This document shows, piece by piece, positions 39,150 through 48,302 of a stretch of DNA of 64,000 nucleotides. Origin of the DNA: Aliiroseovarius halocynthiae (GTDB taxonomy: Bacteria > Pseudomonadota > Alphaproteobacteria > Rhodobacterales > Rhodobacteraceae); the NCBI RefSeq assembly GCF_007004645.1, contig NZ_ML660019.1:1260437-1324436 (forward strand), written 5' to 3'. Under the pieces are notes generated by a model that saw nothing but the letters and a program-made list of their open reading frames with translations, searched no databases and had not been told where the DNA came from. The translations under genes were made by a program, and so were the position numbers. Position 1 is the stretch's first letter. The number at the start of each line of letters is the position of its first letter.

Positions 39150-40631
39150 GTTGAAAAACAACGTGTTGCTGGCGCAGAAAGTGGGGCGCTGAACAGCGCT
39201 CGAGCGCCTTTTCTATCAGGCATTTCGCGTTTGCTGCGCTGCAGGAAAGATCTTGGCTAGTTTGCGGAGGTTTTGGGCTGTGGCGGCGAGCAGGAATTCG
39301 TCATTTGCCCCGCACGGTCCACGCAATCGGAGGCGGCCCAACCCGAGAATACGTTTGAGGTGAGCGAAGAGCATCTCGACCTTCTTCCGCAGCTTCATCG
39401 AGATGTCGTACTGGTGGGTCTTGGCGATGTCGCGAGCAACCTGGCGAGCATCTTCAGTTTCTTCACGGGTGATCTTGCGGGCACCTGCATTTGGACAGCA
39501 CTTGGTTTTGGAAGGGCAAGCCTGACAGACTTCTTTCAAGGCGCGATAGCGCGCCGTGCCTTTGCCAGTAGGACCCCGGTTTGGATCTGAGTAGTTGCGG
39601 CGAAATTGCTTCAGAGCATGACCTTCGGGACAAATGTATTGGTCGTTCTCGGCATCCCATTCGAAGTCCGCACGGGACCATGTGCCGTCACTTCGTCCCG
39701 CTTTGTCGATGACGGGGAGATGCGGTGCGATGTTGCGCTTCACCAACCAATCCAACATCGGACCGGAACCGTAGGCAGTGTCAGCAATCAGACGTTCGGG
39801 GTGCAGATCAAACCTTTCCTTCACTCGCCTCAGCATCGTTTTAGTTGACCCAACCTCAGCTTGCCGAATGGACCTGGTCGCTTCGACATCGATAATGACG
39901 CCATGATCTGTGTCGATCAGGTAATTGTCGGAATAGCTAAAGAATGCTGGCCCTTTGCGTGCTGCGGTCCATTGGCTCGCCGGGTCAGAATGCGAAGTGA
40001 ACTTGGGCTGCTCTGTGCTGGCAGCGCCGAACGCAGCCTCATCCAAGGTGTCGAGATATTCACGCACAGCACGCGGCACTTCAGTTGGATCAATGGCCGA
40101 TGCGTTCCATTCGTCCTTGGGCATCGATTGCCATGCGCTGACCGCTGACCAGGCCTTCTTCAATGCACCGCGTCACGGTCGTCTCGCACAGATGGCGCAG
40201 CAGTTCGCTGTCGCGGAAACGGCCATGTCGGTTCTTCGAGAACGTTGAATGGTCAGGAATGCGATCATTCAAATCGAGGCGGCAGAACCAGCGATAGGCA
40301 AGGTTCAAATGGACCTCTTCGCAAAGCCGCTGTTCGGACCGAATGCCAAAGCAATAGCCCACCAAGAGCATCCGGATCAGCAACTCGGGGTCGACGGATG
40401 GACGACCTGTGTGGCTGTAGAAGTCCGCCAGATGCCCGCGGATGCTGCCCAGATCGACAAAGCGATCAATCGAGCGCAAAAGATGATCTTGGGGAACGTG
40501 ATCTTCCAGCGAGAACTCATAGAACAATGCCGCCTGCGCTTCCTGTCTCGGTCCCATCATCGCCAATCCTCACATCCCTCAGAAGAATTGAAGCAGCAAC
40601 CAGTGCCTCGATCAAGCTCGAGTTTTTCAAC
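39150..40631 (-). mobile_element. IS1182/IS5-group insertion sequence, decayed
   Basis: A GTTGAAAAAC at 39150-39159 and its complement GTTTTTCAAC at 40622-40631 bracket a broken transposase gene and are likely parts of the terminal inverted repeats. Outer bases (TTCTG against TTTCG) are partly similar, so the true ends may lie somewhat further out. Target duplication was not identified. Confidence 0.6.
39216..40566 (-). pseudogene. IS1182-family transposase (frameshifted)
   Basis: The N-terminal part (40090-40566: HTGRPSVDPELLIRMLLVGYCFG, DHSTFSKNRHGRFR, GLVSGQRMAIDA) and the C-terminal part (39216-40150: PKDEWNASAIDPTEVPRAV, LIADTAYGSG, KKVEMLFAHLKRILGLGRLR) are in different frames. They join near 40115, where about 13 residues expected after AIDA are missing, so a deletion broke the gene. 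Not expected to be active. Confidence 0.85.
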
Positions 40632-40659
40632 GAAATAAGCCGAAGCCTGCATTATTGCT

Positions 40660-41463
40660 TCAAATCTCCACAACAAGTTCTTCGTTAAAATCGGTTTCTT
40701 CGCTGGGATACCCGCGCTGGTTCATCACAAAGCGGATCTGCCCGTGATCCCCATCACCGATCCAGCTTCGTGTTTGATGGCTATGGCCGCAAATCCAAGT
40801 ATGGATGTCATGTTGTTTGATTCCATCCCAAAGATCGCAGGCGAAACCATTGTTCAATGCCCGCTTCTGATCGCCGCCGATGGTCCGGCATGGGTCAATC
40901 AGTTCACGCACGGGCAGATGGTGGCTCATGACCACTGTTGGGCCATCATGCGGGACACGAAGGGCGGCGACAATCGCCTCTTTGTCCTGCCGGTGGCGTT
41001 TCAACATGTCATCAATGGTAAACCTTGTTTCCGGTGCAGTGTGGATTGCACGAAAGTCCTGCATGTGCGTGGAAACCATGATCCGGGCGAGATGACTTAA
41101 AGCCGGATATAGCTGCAAGTCGGTCCAGAGGGTTGCGCCGATAATCCGAACACCGGCGATTTCAGTCTTGGCACCGTGCAATACACGGATGTCCAACCCT
41201 TCCGCTCGCAATACGGCGAGCTGGCGGCATTCATCTTCCAACAATTCCGACCAGATTGAACCGTATGGTTCGTGGTTGCCCCAGATCAGCGCAACGGGAC
41301 AGTTGTACTTTCGCGCGGCCCGTGCCGGGATTTCCAGATGCCGCCCCTGCGTGTGGGTGTCACCTGCAATCAGAACGCCGTCCACGGGCTCGGACAGGTC
41401 AGGAAGGTCAAACCTTCCCCAAAGCTCATCGTGCAGATCGCTCCAAACCAAAAACCGTGCCAT
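40660..41463 (-). CDS. Metallophosphoesterase
   Basis: 267 aa of the calcineurin-like fold. All five metal-binding blocks can be seen: SDLHDE, GDTHTQG, GNHEPYG, SHHLP and GHSHQ. It hydrolyses phosphoesters in the cytoplasm; substrate unknown. It lies 9 bases after the 72-aa gene and is the last gene of a three-gene operon beginning with an exported protein. A role within that operon cannot be read from sequence. Confidence 0.88.
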   Translation of the reverse strand: MARFLVWSDLHDELWGRFDLPDLSEPVDGVLIAGDTHTQGRHLEIPARAARKYNCPVALIWGNHEPYGSIWSELLEDECRQLAVLRAEGLDIRVLHGAKTEIAGVRIIGATLWTDLQLYPALSHLARIMVSTHMQDFRAIHTAPETRFTIDDMLKRHRQDKEAIVAALRVPHDGPTVVMSHHLPVRELIDPCRTIGGDQKRALNNGFACDLWDGIKQHDIHTWICGHSHQTRSWIGDGDHGQIRFVMNQRGYPSEETDFNEELVVEI

Positions 41464-41472
41464 TTTGCCTGT

Positions 41473-41691
41473 TCACGCTACCAATTCCTTGGCGATACCG
41501 TAGTCGGCCAGTGCGAAAAGCACCACATCAAGGCTGGATACACCCAATTCCTCGGCCTTGCGCATGATTTCGACCTGAGCGCTCATCGGCACACGCAGCT
41601 CCATCACGGATTCGAAATCGCTATCCGGGTTTTGTTGCAGGAAGTCTAACCACTCAGTCATGTTTTGAACGCGATCTTTGGGTGTTGTCAT
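41473..41691 (-). CDS. 72-aa helical protein, unknown function
   Basis: Short acidic protein with an N-terminal helix (RVQNMTEWLDFLQQNP) and a second region VPMSAQVEIMRKAEELGVSSLDVVLFALADYG that looks like a ribbon-helix-helix or small antitoxin-type fold. I do not recognise the family. The start overlaps the stop of the upstream exported protein gene (ATGA), so the genes are coupled. Confidence 0.65.
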   Translation of the reverse strand: MTTPKDRVQNMTEWLDFLQQNPDSDFESVMELRVPMSAQVEIMRKAEELGVSSLDVVLFALADYGIAKELVA

Positions 41692-42530
41692 AGCTTCATA
41701 TCCGATGGTTGGGTGTCTGCATTGAGTTTGCCGTCGATCTGCGCATTTGCGGCGTCATGATCTTGAACGACCAGATTGTGATCAATCAGCCGAAAGTTCA
41801 TAGTGATGGTGTCGCCCTTGGGCAGGTGTTCTGCTGTGTAGCTGACGCCGCATCTGCGGCCCTCGCCAAGCGCAGGATTGAGCTGATACGCGTAGCGACC
41901 ATCATTTGGCAGGCTATGACTGCAGGCCTGATAAGAATAAGGATCATACGGTTCCGGCATTGGAATGGGAGCGAAACTGAGATCCTGCGCCCACCGCCAC
42001 TTCTGCCCGAGAGAACCGCCGGGTAAATCAGACGGCGGGCCGTACAGGCCCTCAAGCTGCGCCCGCAACGCAGCTCCGTCTGGTCCATCGCTGGCCGAAA
42101 TTCGAACCTCACGCTGAACGGCCGTCACCACAGATCCGGTCGCCGGTGTCGACACGTCGATCTTGATGTTGTCGAAGGGGTCTTGGCTTTGATTGCGCAG
42201 AAAGAAACTGATGCCGGGCGTTTCATAACCGACGCTGAGATCTGTGCGAAATACTGTTCCGCCGGAACTTGTGACCTGCAACGTGCCGCCAACCGGCGAC
42301 AACTCAGTTCCCAGATGCTCCTCGATGAGCGCCAACGCATCCTCAATTTGCATGCCGGGTTTTACGCCTAGAATGGTGAAATCGTAGGGGCGTGGGGCAA
42401 CGGACGCAGTTGCAGTCAACGTATCGTAGCCATCCGGCTGGGGAAGAGACTGGGCAACGGCACCATTTGGAACAAGGTTGATAAGTAATATTGGGCAGAT
42501 GAGGGCTGCCAATCGAATATATTTGATCAT
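41688..42530 (-). CDS. Exported protein of unknown function
   Basis: 280 aa with a signal peptide (MIKYIRLAALICPILLINLVPNGAVAQ). The mature part contains DFTILGVKPGMQIEDALALIEEHLG, a pattern seen in periplasmic proteins of unknown role, and two cysteines (QACSHSLP, GRRCGVSY) that could form a disulfide. The start MIKYIRL was preferred to one 11 codons upstream because it opens a proper signal peptide. It heads the operon with the 72-aa protein and the phosphoesterase, and diverges from the XRE regulator. Confidence 0.7.
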   Translation of the reverse strand: MIKYIRLAALICPILLINLVPNGAVAQSLPQPDGYDTLTATASVAPRPYDFTILGVKPGMQIEDALALIEEHLGTELSPVGGTLQVTSSGGTVFRTDLSVGYETPGISFFLRNQSQDPFDNIKIDVSTPATGSVVTAVQREVRISASDGPDGAALRAQLEGLYGPPSDLPGGSLGQKWRWAQDLSFAPIPMPEPYDPYSYQACSHSLPNDGRYAYQLNPALGEGRRCGVSYTAEHLPKGDTITMNFRLIDHNLVVQDHDAANAQIDGKLNADTQPSDMKL

Positions 42531-42599
42531 GAGGCTCTCGTTGTACAACACACTGTGCTTCAAAAGTCGGCACGGCGCAGATAGCTAGTGGCGGCAATT

Positions 42600-42632
42600 C
42601 ACATATTATAGTTGATAAACTTATAGTATGTA
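42600..42632. promoter_or_regulatory. Imperfect palindrome upstream of the XRE gene
   Basis: ACATATTATAGTT and AACTTATAGTATGT flank a short GATA centre just ahead of the XRE regulator start and 70-100 bp upstream of the divergent exported-protein gene. It is a plausible operator for both. Confidence 0.5.
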
Positions 42633-42651
42633 AATCGCGATCTTCTGGCGT

Positions 42652-42870
42652 ATGGATATGCGCAAACTAGTTGGACAGAATTTTGCAAGACTGCGTCGGG
42701 AAAAAGGCCTGACACAGGAAGAGGTTGAAGCACGTTCTGGATTTAGCCAGCAATACCTCAGCGGTTTGGAGCAAGGTAGAAGAAACCCGACGGTCATCAC
42801 GTTGTATGAGCTGTCTCAGGCTTTGGAAGTTAGTCACGTAGAACTGGTCCGGCCTGAGGGTCAGAAGTAG
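42652..42870 (+). CDS. Small XRE-family helix-turn-helix regulator
   Basis: 72 aa consisting of a lambda-repressor-like domain only: FARLRREKGLTQEEVEARSG, FSQQYLSGLEQGRRNPTVITLYELSQALEV. It probably represses itself and the divergent operon through the palindrome ahead of its start. The gene is followed by a hairpin and a large dyad. Confidence 0.88.
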   Translation: MDMRKLVGQNFARLRREKGLTQEEVEARSGFSQQYLSGLEQGRRNPTVITLYELSQALEVSHVELVRPEGQK

Positions 42871-42875
42871 ACATG

Positions 42876-42935
42876 TAGACCTCGTTTTCATGTTCCGCTT
42901 CGAGGTCTATAGAATTACAAGATGTAATTTTATAG
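42876..42935. promoter_or_regulatory. Hairpin and 29-bp dyad between the XRE and Ner-like genes
   Basis: TAGACCTCG (42876-42884) pairs with CGAGGTCTA (42901-42909) across 16 bases, probably ending the XRE transcript. Immediately after, CTATA-g-AATTACA-aga-TGTAATT-t-TATAG (42907-42935) is a near-perfect dyad about 70 bp ahead of the Ner-like gene. It could be that protein's operator or an element end. Confidence 0.5.
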
Positions 42936-43005
42936 AGTAAAAACAATTACTTGATGAATTTCCGATAAACTCTTAGCCTGTCAAAATACGACAAGGCGGA
43001 CCCAT

Positions 43006-43242
43006 ATGATTCTGGATGAAAGTCAAAAGCGTAACCGGCATGAGCTGATTAAATATGAGCTGAGAAGGCGCGGTTTGTCGTTTGCGAAACTGGCTGTCGC
43101 AGCCAATCGACATCGGTCTGTCTTCGCCGCTGTTTCCGCAACAACCAAGCGGTCAAGAAGAGCCGCGTGTATTATTGCGAATGCGATTGACACCACGCCA
43201 GAAGAACTATGGCCGGAAATTTATGGAGGAACAGATGAGTAG
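43006..43242 (+). CDS. Ner-like winged/HTH regulator of the IS21-type element
   Basis: 78 aa resembling phage Mu Ner and bacterial Nlp: KYELRRRGLSFAKLAVAANRH, then RRAACIIANAIDTTPEELWPEIYGG. Ner proteins repress transposition genes from a nearby operator. It precedes the IstA gene by 180 bp on the same strand. A clearly similar protein heads the TniABQ module at 57606. Its function as transposition repressor is inferred. Confidence 0.75.
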   Translation: MILDESQKRNRHELIKYELRRRGLSFAKLAVAANRHRSVFAAVSATTKRSRRAACIIANAIDTTPEELWPEIYGGTDE

Positions 43243-43421
43243 ATAGCAAAAGAAAACCGTCGAATGCGTTACAGCGCACCGACGGCTTCCCGAGAATGTC
43301 TCGTAAGGTTCTACCCCTTTCGACGACTCTCCACAAGTCACCAAACAAAGTCAAGCCGAGCGACGCGCGGATCAATCCCGTGCGGCCTGTTCCGTTTGGC
43401 AAAATTCCTAAGGAGAGCACT
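43243..43421 (+). promoter_or_regulatory. Leader of istA with two hairpins
   Basis: CCGTCG (43257-43262) pairs with CGACGG (43280-43285), and CGAGA-atg-TCTCG follows (43291-43303). A good AGGAGAG site precedes ATG 43422. The hairpins may limit read-through from the Ner-like gene into the transposase. A comparable pair lies ahead of tniA. Confidence 0.5.
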
Positions 43422-44975
43422 ATGAAAAGTGATCTACGTCGCCTCGTGGAACTGCTGTTCCGCGACAATGAAACCAACAGCGGGATCGGGCGTAAGCTCG
43501 GCAAACATCGCGATACCGTTGGTCGAATGCGAGCCAAACTCGGTTTGCCTGGACTGACCGAGCAACAGTGCCAAGAAATGTCAGACGATGAACTGTCGTC
43601 CGTCTTCGGGCCAACACGCAGAAAGAATGTCGGGATATCAGTACCTGATTTTGACGCACTGATATTGGAACTACGAAAACCTGCGAAAAATAGAGATCAT
43701 CTTTTCAAAGAGTATGTTCAACAGGTGGAAAGCGATCCTGCAAGCAAGCTTCGTCCGATGAAGCGGGCCAAGTTTTACCAAGAGCTACGAAACCGTCACA
43801 AATCGCGCGGTCTCGAATATCGGCATATCCATCAACCCGGTGCCTGTATGCAGTTCGATTTTACTGGGAAGAAGCCGTTTTACATTGATAAAAACGGACA
43901 AAAGTGTTCCACGGAATTGGCGGTCTCAATCCTGCCTTACAGCAACTTAATTTTTGCTGTGGCGCTGCATTCGCAAAACCTGCGTGACACTGTGACAGCA
44001 TTTGTCAAAACTCTTGGGTATTTTCAAGCTATTCCACGTGATGCAGTTTTTGATAACTTCAAGGCGGCTGTGACGACACCACGACGCGGAAGAAAACCGG
44101 CCGTGATTAACCGCCACTTCCGAGCAATGCTGGACCATTACTCAATTTTTCCAGATCCTGCGCGCGTTTTCGAAGCACGAGACAAAGGGTCAGTGGAGAA
44201 CGCTGTGAAGATCATTGAGGCTGATTTTATAGGTGCGGAACGTTTCTTGGGCTGCTCATCTTTGAAAGAATTGAACACACGTTTGCTTGCCGTGGTCAAT
44301 CAGCTGAATGATCGCCCAATGCCAACCTACCAAAATCGTTCCCGGCGAGAAATCTATACCGCCGATGAACGTCCACATATGCGGCCCCTTCCAGCGATGC
44401 GATATGAATATGGCGAATGGCAAGAAGAGGTTACCGTCCCACTACACTATTATATCCGTGTCGGAGCAACTGAATATAGCGTTCCGCACCGAAGCGTCGG
44501 AAGCAAAGTCAATATCAAGGTGACATCACAGACCGTCGAGGTTTACTCGGCTGGCATTTTGATTGCCGTTCACGCCATCGCTGATGAAACTAAACGCCGT
44601 GTTACTTCGCCTGAACACCTTCCTGACAATCATCTGGCAATGACAGGCGATGATCATGAAAGCGTTCTTGAGCGGGCGCGTCGACTTGGCAATATTGTGT
44701 TGGAGTTCGTCGAAAAACATCTGGAAATTCACTCAAATGGAAAGGCTGCTCGCGACATGTGCAGACAGTTTGAGCGCAAGATCCGACACTACGGCAATTC
44801 AATTTTCTTCGATGCTGTCCGTGAGGCTATCGACAGGGACCAGATTACCGCGAAAGCGGTTTATAGCCTTCTTGAACGACCACGTCCTCTTATCGGGGAT
44901 GATGACACCGATGCAGCGCCGCTGCCTTCGGGGAATGTCAGAGGACCACGATACTATGACGAGGGGGAAGATTGA
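43422..44975 (+). CDS. istA: IS21-family transposase IstA
   Basis: 517 aa. It has an N-terminal HTH (SGIGRKLGKHRDTVGRMRAKLG) and a DDE integrase core with Asp146 (MQFDFTGK), Asp211 (AVFDNFK) and Glu259 (KGSVENAV), then the C-terminal Mu-type beta-barrel region. It catalyses strand transfer of the element. The chosen start has a proper ribosome site; codons upstream back to 43296 are probably leader. The gene is intact and overlaps istB. Confidence 0.9.
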   Translation: MKSDLRRLVELLFRDNETNSGIGRKLGKHRDTVGRMRAKLGLPGLTEQQCQEMSDDELSSVFGPTRRKNVGISVPDFDALILELRKPAKNRDHLFKEYVQQVESDPASKLRPMKRAKFYQELRNRHKSRGLEYRHIHQPGACMQFDFTGKKPFYIDKNGQKCSTELAVSILPYSNLIFAVALHSQNLRDTVTAFVKTLGYFQAIPRDAVFDNFKAAVTTPRRGRKPAVINRHFRAMLDHYSIFPDPARVFEARDKGSVENAVKIIEADFIGAERFLGCSSLKELNTRLLAVVNQLNDRPMPTYQNRSRREIYTADERPHMRPLPAMRYEYGEWQEEVTVPLHYYIRVGATEYSVPHRSVGSKVNIKVTSQTVEVYSAGILIAVHAIADETKRRVTSPEHLPDNHLAMTGDDHESVLERARRLGNIVLEFVEKHLEIHSNGKAARDMCRQFERKIRHYGNSIFFDAVREAIDRDQITAKAVYSLLERPRPLIGDDDTDAAPLPSGNVRGPRYYDEGED

Positions 44976-45724
44976 TGCAGCATCATACTTTAGTAGAAAT
45001 GGCGCGTGAATTGCGCCTTGCTGGGCTTGCCGATGCGCTGGAACTACATGCAGACAATCCAACCATTGATGAGCTACCGTTCACGGAGCGTCTGGGCATG
45101 CTGTTTCTTGCGGAGCGCGAGAAGCGGCACACCAATATGATCAACAGGCTCCTGAAGGCTTCCAAGCTGAAACATGCAGCTCTTCCAGAGGAAGCCAATT
45201 TGTCCGTGGAACGCGGATTAGATCCCGCGAACATGCGAGAACTTTATAAATGCGCATGGATCGGAAAAGGTTGGAATATCGTGATCTCCGGTAAGACAGG
45301 GACCGGGAAAACCTGGATTGCCTGTAGTCTTGGCCGTGCCGCAATCCGTCTGACACATAAAACAAAATACTACCGCATCGACGATTTGCTCTACGAAATG
45401 AACCTTGCACGAAAAGATGGCCTGTTGTTCAAACTTCGGGAACGACTGTCCAAGTATGCGTTAATGATATTGGATGACTTTGGCGTCAGGTCGATGAACC
45501 AGCAAGCCAAAGCGGATCTCCTTCAGGTTCTCGATGATCGCGTCGGCAAGGGATCAACCATCTTTGTCGGGCAACGCCCCTACAATGACTGGCACGAGTT
45601 CATTGATGATCCGCTGATCGCTGATGCGGTTCTCGACCGACTTTCCAGCAATCGGTTCCACATCAAACTTAAGGGCGATTCAAAACGTCGATCTGAAGCG
45701 AAACTAAGCGAGGCCGGAGAATAG
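44975..45724 (+). CDS. istB: IS21-family helper ATPase IstB
   Basis: 249 aa AAA+ ATPase that assembles on target DNA and activates IstA. Walker A GKTGTGKT at residues 106-113, Walker B YALMILDDFG, and the C-terminal DRLSSNRFHIKLKGDSKR are present. The start may be ATG 44975 or the preceding TTG 44972; GAGGGGGAAG lies just ahead. It is coupled to istA. Confidence 0.92.
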   Translation: MQHHTLVEMARELRLAGLADALELHADNPTIDELPFTERLGMLFLAEREKRHTNMINRLLKASKLKHAALPEEANLSVERGLDPANMRELYKCAWIGKGWNIVISGKTGTGKTWIACSLGRAAIRLTHKTKYYRIDDLLYEMNLARKDGLLFKLRERLSKYALMILDDFGVRSMNQQAKADLLQVLDDRVGKGSTIFVGQRPYNDWHEFIDDPLIADAVLDRLSSNRFHIKLKGDSKRRSEAKLSEAGE

Positions 45725-45746
45725 TCTGCCGCATCCACAATGGATT

Positions 45747-45778
45747 CGCCGCCGCATCTATTTTGGATACGGCGGCGG
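45747..45778 (+). terminator. Strong hairpin after istB
   Basis: CGCCGCCGCATC (45748-45759) pairs with GATACGGCGGCG (45766-45777) with one mismatch. It lacks a long T run. It may terminate istAB or belong to the element's right end, which lies close by because tnpA sequence starts at about 45821. Confidence 0.55.
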
Positions 45779-45820
45779 TCTTAAGAAATTCTGAATGCTG
45801 GTGTGTCGTGGATTATGCAG

Positions 45821-46180
45821 TTTCTGCAGGAGATCGCGTTATCACCTGCCATCCTAGACGATGTTCCTGCACATCGGATTGCGCGCTTGCGCCGCCAAGG
45901 CGAGCGATATTTTACCGATGGCCTGTTGGACATCACCAGTGATCGTCGCCTGGCCATTCTCGCCAGCTGCGTCGTGGAATGGTCGGCTGCTATTGCAGAC
46001 ACTGTAGTCGAAACCCATGATCGGATCGTGGGATCGGTTTTTCGGGAGGCCTAGAAAATCTGTGACACGCGTGTCGCCGAGGCGCAATCTGCGATCGCCG
46101 CCACGCTGGCTAGGTTCGAGACGTTAGGTTCGACGTTGTTACTGGCCAAAGGTGATGAGGCGGCCATCGCTGGTGCCTTT
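45821..46180 (+). pseudogene. tnpA: Tn3 transposase, middle part (broken)
   Basis: Reads FLQEIALSPAILDDVPAHRIARLRRQGERYF, then DRRLAILASCVVEWSAAIADTVVETHDRIVG, an in-frame TAG at 46052, then KICDTRVAEAQSAIAATLARFETLGS to AKGDEAA. In Tn3 transposases this segment directly follows the INR..DRLEFL segment found at 21576. The catalytic C-terminus is missing. From about 46180 the frame continues into unrelated barrel sequence. Confidence 0.8.
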
Positions 46181-46753
46181 GCGCGCAAGACCTTTGAAAA
46201 TGACGTCTGGCTCGATTTTGGCCTCACATTAGGAAAATATAGTGGGAATAGCGTTCAATCGGTTAACCACAATTTGGCGGCCAACGGGCTCGCAACATTA
46301 AACACCAGTTACAACACGACGTTCCGCGCTCCAGAGGTTGGGGTTGGCCGATCGTTTGAACTCGGACCCTATAAAATGCATCCGTCTCTAAAATTACGAT
46401 ACACTGAACAAAGAACACGAGATGTAGACGCCGTAATCTTGGGGCGGGACATCTCGTTTTCCAACTTCAAAACAACAACAGAAGAAGCGATCGCCGGCCT
46501 CACAATCCAGCGCAGCGTGGAGGATTGGGACTTGAGCGCAGGAATGTCGCTGACATGGCGCAATACAAATTCTGATCTGGCCACAGCCGAAGGTGCGCGC
46601 GTTCGGTCGACCGACACAATCGGAACGCTCAAACTCGGTGCGCTCTATCATGCGACTGATAAAATCAACCTAAATGGATTTATCGAGGTAGGTCACGGCT
46701 CAAAAGATTTTCGGTCCGTTTCTGGCGGCTTATCGGTGTCAATGGAGTTCTAG
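46181..46753 (+). pseudogene. Autotransporter beta-barrel fragment
   Basis: About 190 codons resembling the C-terminal barrel of autotransporters: alternating hydrophobic strands such as DVWLDFGLTLGKYSG, MHPSLKLRYTEQ, WDLSAGMSLTWRNT, KINLNGFIEVGHGSK and the terminal GLSVSMEF with a final Phe, the usual outer-membrane insertion signal. The passenger domain and signal peptide are gone, replaced in frame by tnpA sequence. Not expected to be functional. Confidence 0.65.
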
Positions 46754-47622
46754 ACAGTCAATTGGCCGCAGTCTTATCGATAGATTGTTGCCGCATCAGT
46801 TCGGTCGGACATGCATTTGAGCAATGCCATTTGAGTGGTCCATTTCGGGGATATTTTCCGAGATGGGCCTAGACACCATTCTGGCCGAAGCTGGCACGAT
46901 AGTGGATGATGGACCGAAATCAGTTTCTCTTGCGATGGCGCTATAAGCTTCCAAGTATTCTACCCCGCCAATGCATACAGGTGTCTATCTACTCAGCCTG
47001 CATATTATAACCCCGATTACTCGAGTGGAATTCGTAAGATTGGGGATCAGGAGGCGATTAACACGTACTGCATAAAATTGAACGGTCATTTATTATATGG
47101 GTGTGGTGCTGGTTACTTCCTGCCTAAAGTCAGCATCCTTCAGGCAAATCTAGAGGATTGAGTAACCGAAGATTTCTGATTCACCGAAGCCATTAAGGAA
47201 CGAATTTGAACAAGAAATCCGGAACATCGGAGAAGGTTGCTGACTAATTGATCTGAGGCTTCATGCGCAAAGCGTTAAATCACAGAGATTATTTCGCGAT
47301 TTGTCATAAAGCAGCCATCTGTTTCGGCGACGCGAAAGGTCGCGAAGGCCGCATTGCCGTCATTGGATTCCAAAAGACGCTGCGCACCCAGCTAATGGCT
47401 GCTTTGAGGGATCGCACTGCAGCAATGGCATGTAATGTTCAAGGTCGGCTTTGGGCCGTCCTCATCGAGGCGTAGGCAACAGTTTTGGTTGACCAATCGC
47501 CAACGCCGAAAGTCGCGACGCACCTGCTCTTCGAAGCTGCTAAATAACTGATTTCTTCAAAAATGGGTTGACGCACACACACCTTATACATAAATAGGTT
47601 ATAACTTAATTGGATATTAGAT
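46754..47622. other. Gene-poor region with decayed sequence
   Basis: About 870 bases. A 70-codon frame (47263-47475) and a 27-codon frame near 46862 are open but resemble nothing I know. Just ahead of the Nudix gene, TTATACA and GTTATAA flank about eight bases (near 47583-47604) and could be an operator or promoter. Otherwise nothing seen. Confidence 0.45.
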
Positions 47623-48297
47623 ATGACCAACCTTGATAAATACACAAAACCCAGTGTCGCAGTCGACCTCGCGATCATGACTGTGATTGACGGAGACTTG
47701 CACGTTTTGTTGGTGAATCGTCCCGAAGATGACGTTGCCGGTTGGGCGATGCCCGGTGGTTTTGTTCATATTGATGAAGCGCCAGAAGACAGCGTTGAAC
47801 GTGTGCTGAGCGAAAAGGTTGGCGCCAAACCGGTCCACTTTGAACAGCTTGCCACTTACGGCGCGCTTGGGCGCGACCCGCGTGGTCGCGTGGTCAGCAT
47901 CGTATATCTCGCGCTTTGCCCACCTGAGGTGTTGCGAGACGCCGATCTTGCAAAGGTCGTTATCGATTGGGAAGGCGAGATCGGCGGCCCAGCGGTTGCG
48001 CAGATGAACGGTGCGCGTTTGCCGCTTGCCTTTGATCACGCCGCCATCCTTGGTGATGTGGTCAAGCGGCTGCGCGGCAAACTGGATTATTCGCCCATCG
48101 CATTTGCGCTGCTGCCTGACCGCTTCACTCTGCGTGAAGTTCAGGAAGTCCACGAAGCGATTTTGGGCAAGCCCCTGAACAAACCCCCGTTCCGGCGTAA
48201 ATTGCTGGATCGCGGCATGATCGTCCCAACCGGCGAGTTTGAGACCGGCAGCGCATATCGACCTGCCAAACTGTTTGAAGTCAAGTCAAAGGAGTAA
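47623..48297 (+). CDS. NrtR-like Nudix-domain protein
   Basis: 224 aa: a Nudix domain (about 10-140) followed by a winged helix (FTLREVQEVHEAILGKPLNKPPFRRKLLDRG). The Nudix box keeps Gly46, Glu52, Arg60, Glu64 and Gly67, but two catalytic glutamates are Val61 and Lys65. This suggests a binding rather than hydrolysing protein, as in the NAD-metabolism repressor NrtR. It is the first gene of a tight operon with the SPFH and NAD-kinase-like genes (5-base gap). Confidence 0.85.
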   Translation: MTNLDKYTKPSVAVDLAIMTVIDGDLHVLLVNRPEDDVAGWAMPGGFVHIDEAPEDSVERVLSEKVGAKPVHFEQLATYGALGRDPRGRVVSIVYLALCPPEVLRDADLAKVVIDWEGEIGGPAVAQMNGARLPLAFDHAAILGDVVKRLRGKLDYSPIAFALLPDRFTLREVQEVHEAILGKPLNKPPFRRKLLDRGMIVPTGEFETGSAYRPAKLFEVKSKE

Positions 48298-48302
48298 GGA
48301 CC

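Noticed and set aside
39014-39223. Reverse-strand 69-codon frame at the edge of the IS1182-type element
   Set aside because: Spans the terminal repeat of the element and is most easily explained as chance open sequence.
47263-47475. 70-codon frame in the gene-poor region
   Set aside because: No ribosome site, no recognisable motif, and surrounded by decayed sequence; mentioned only within the gap entry.
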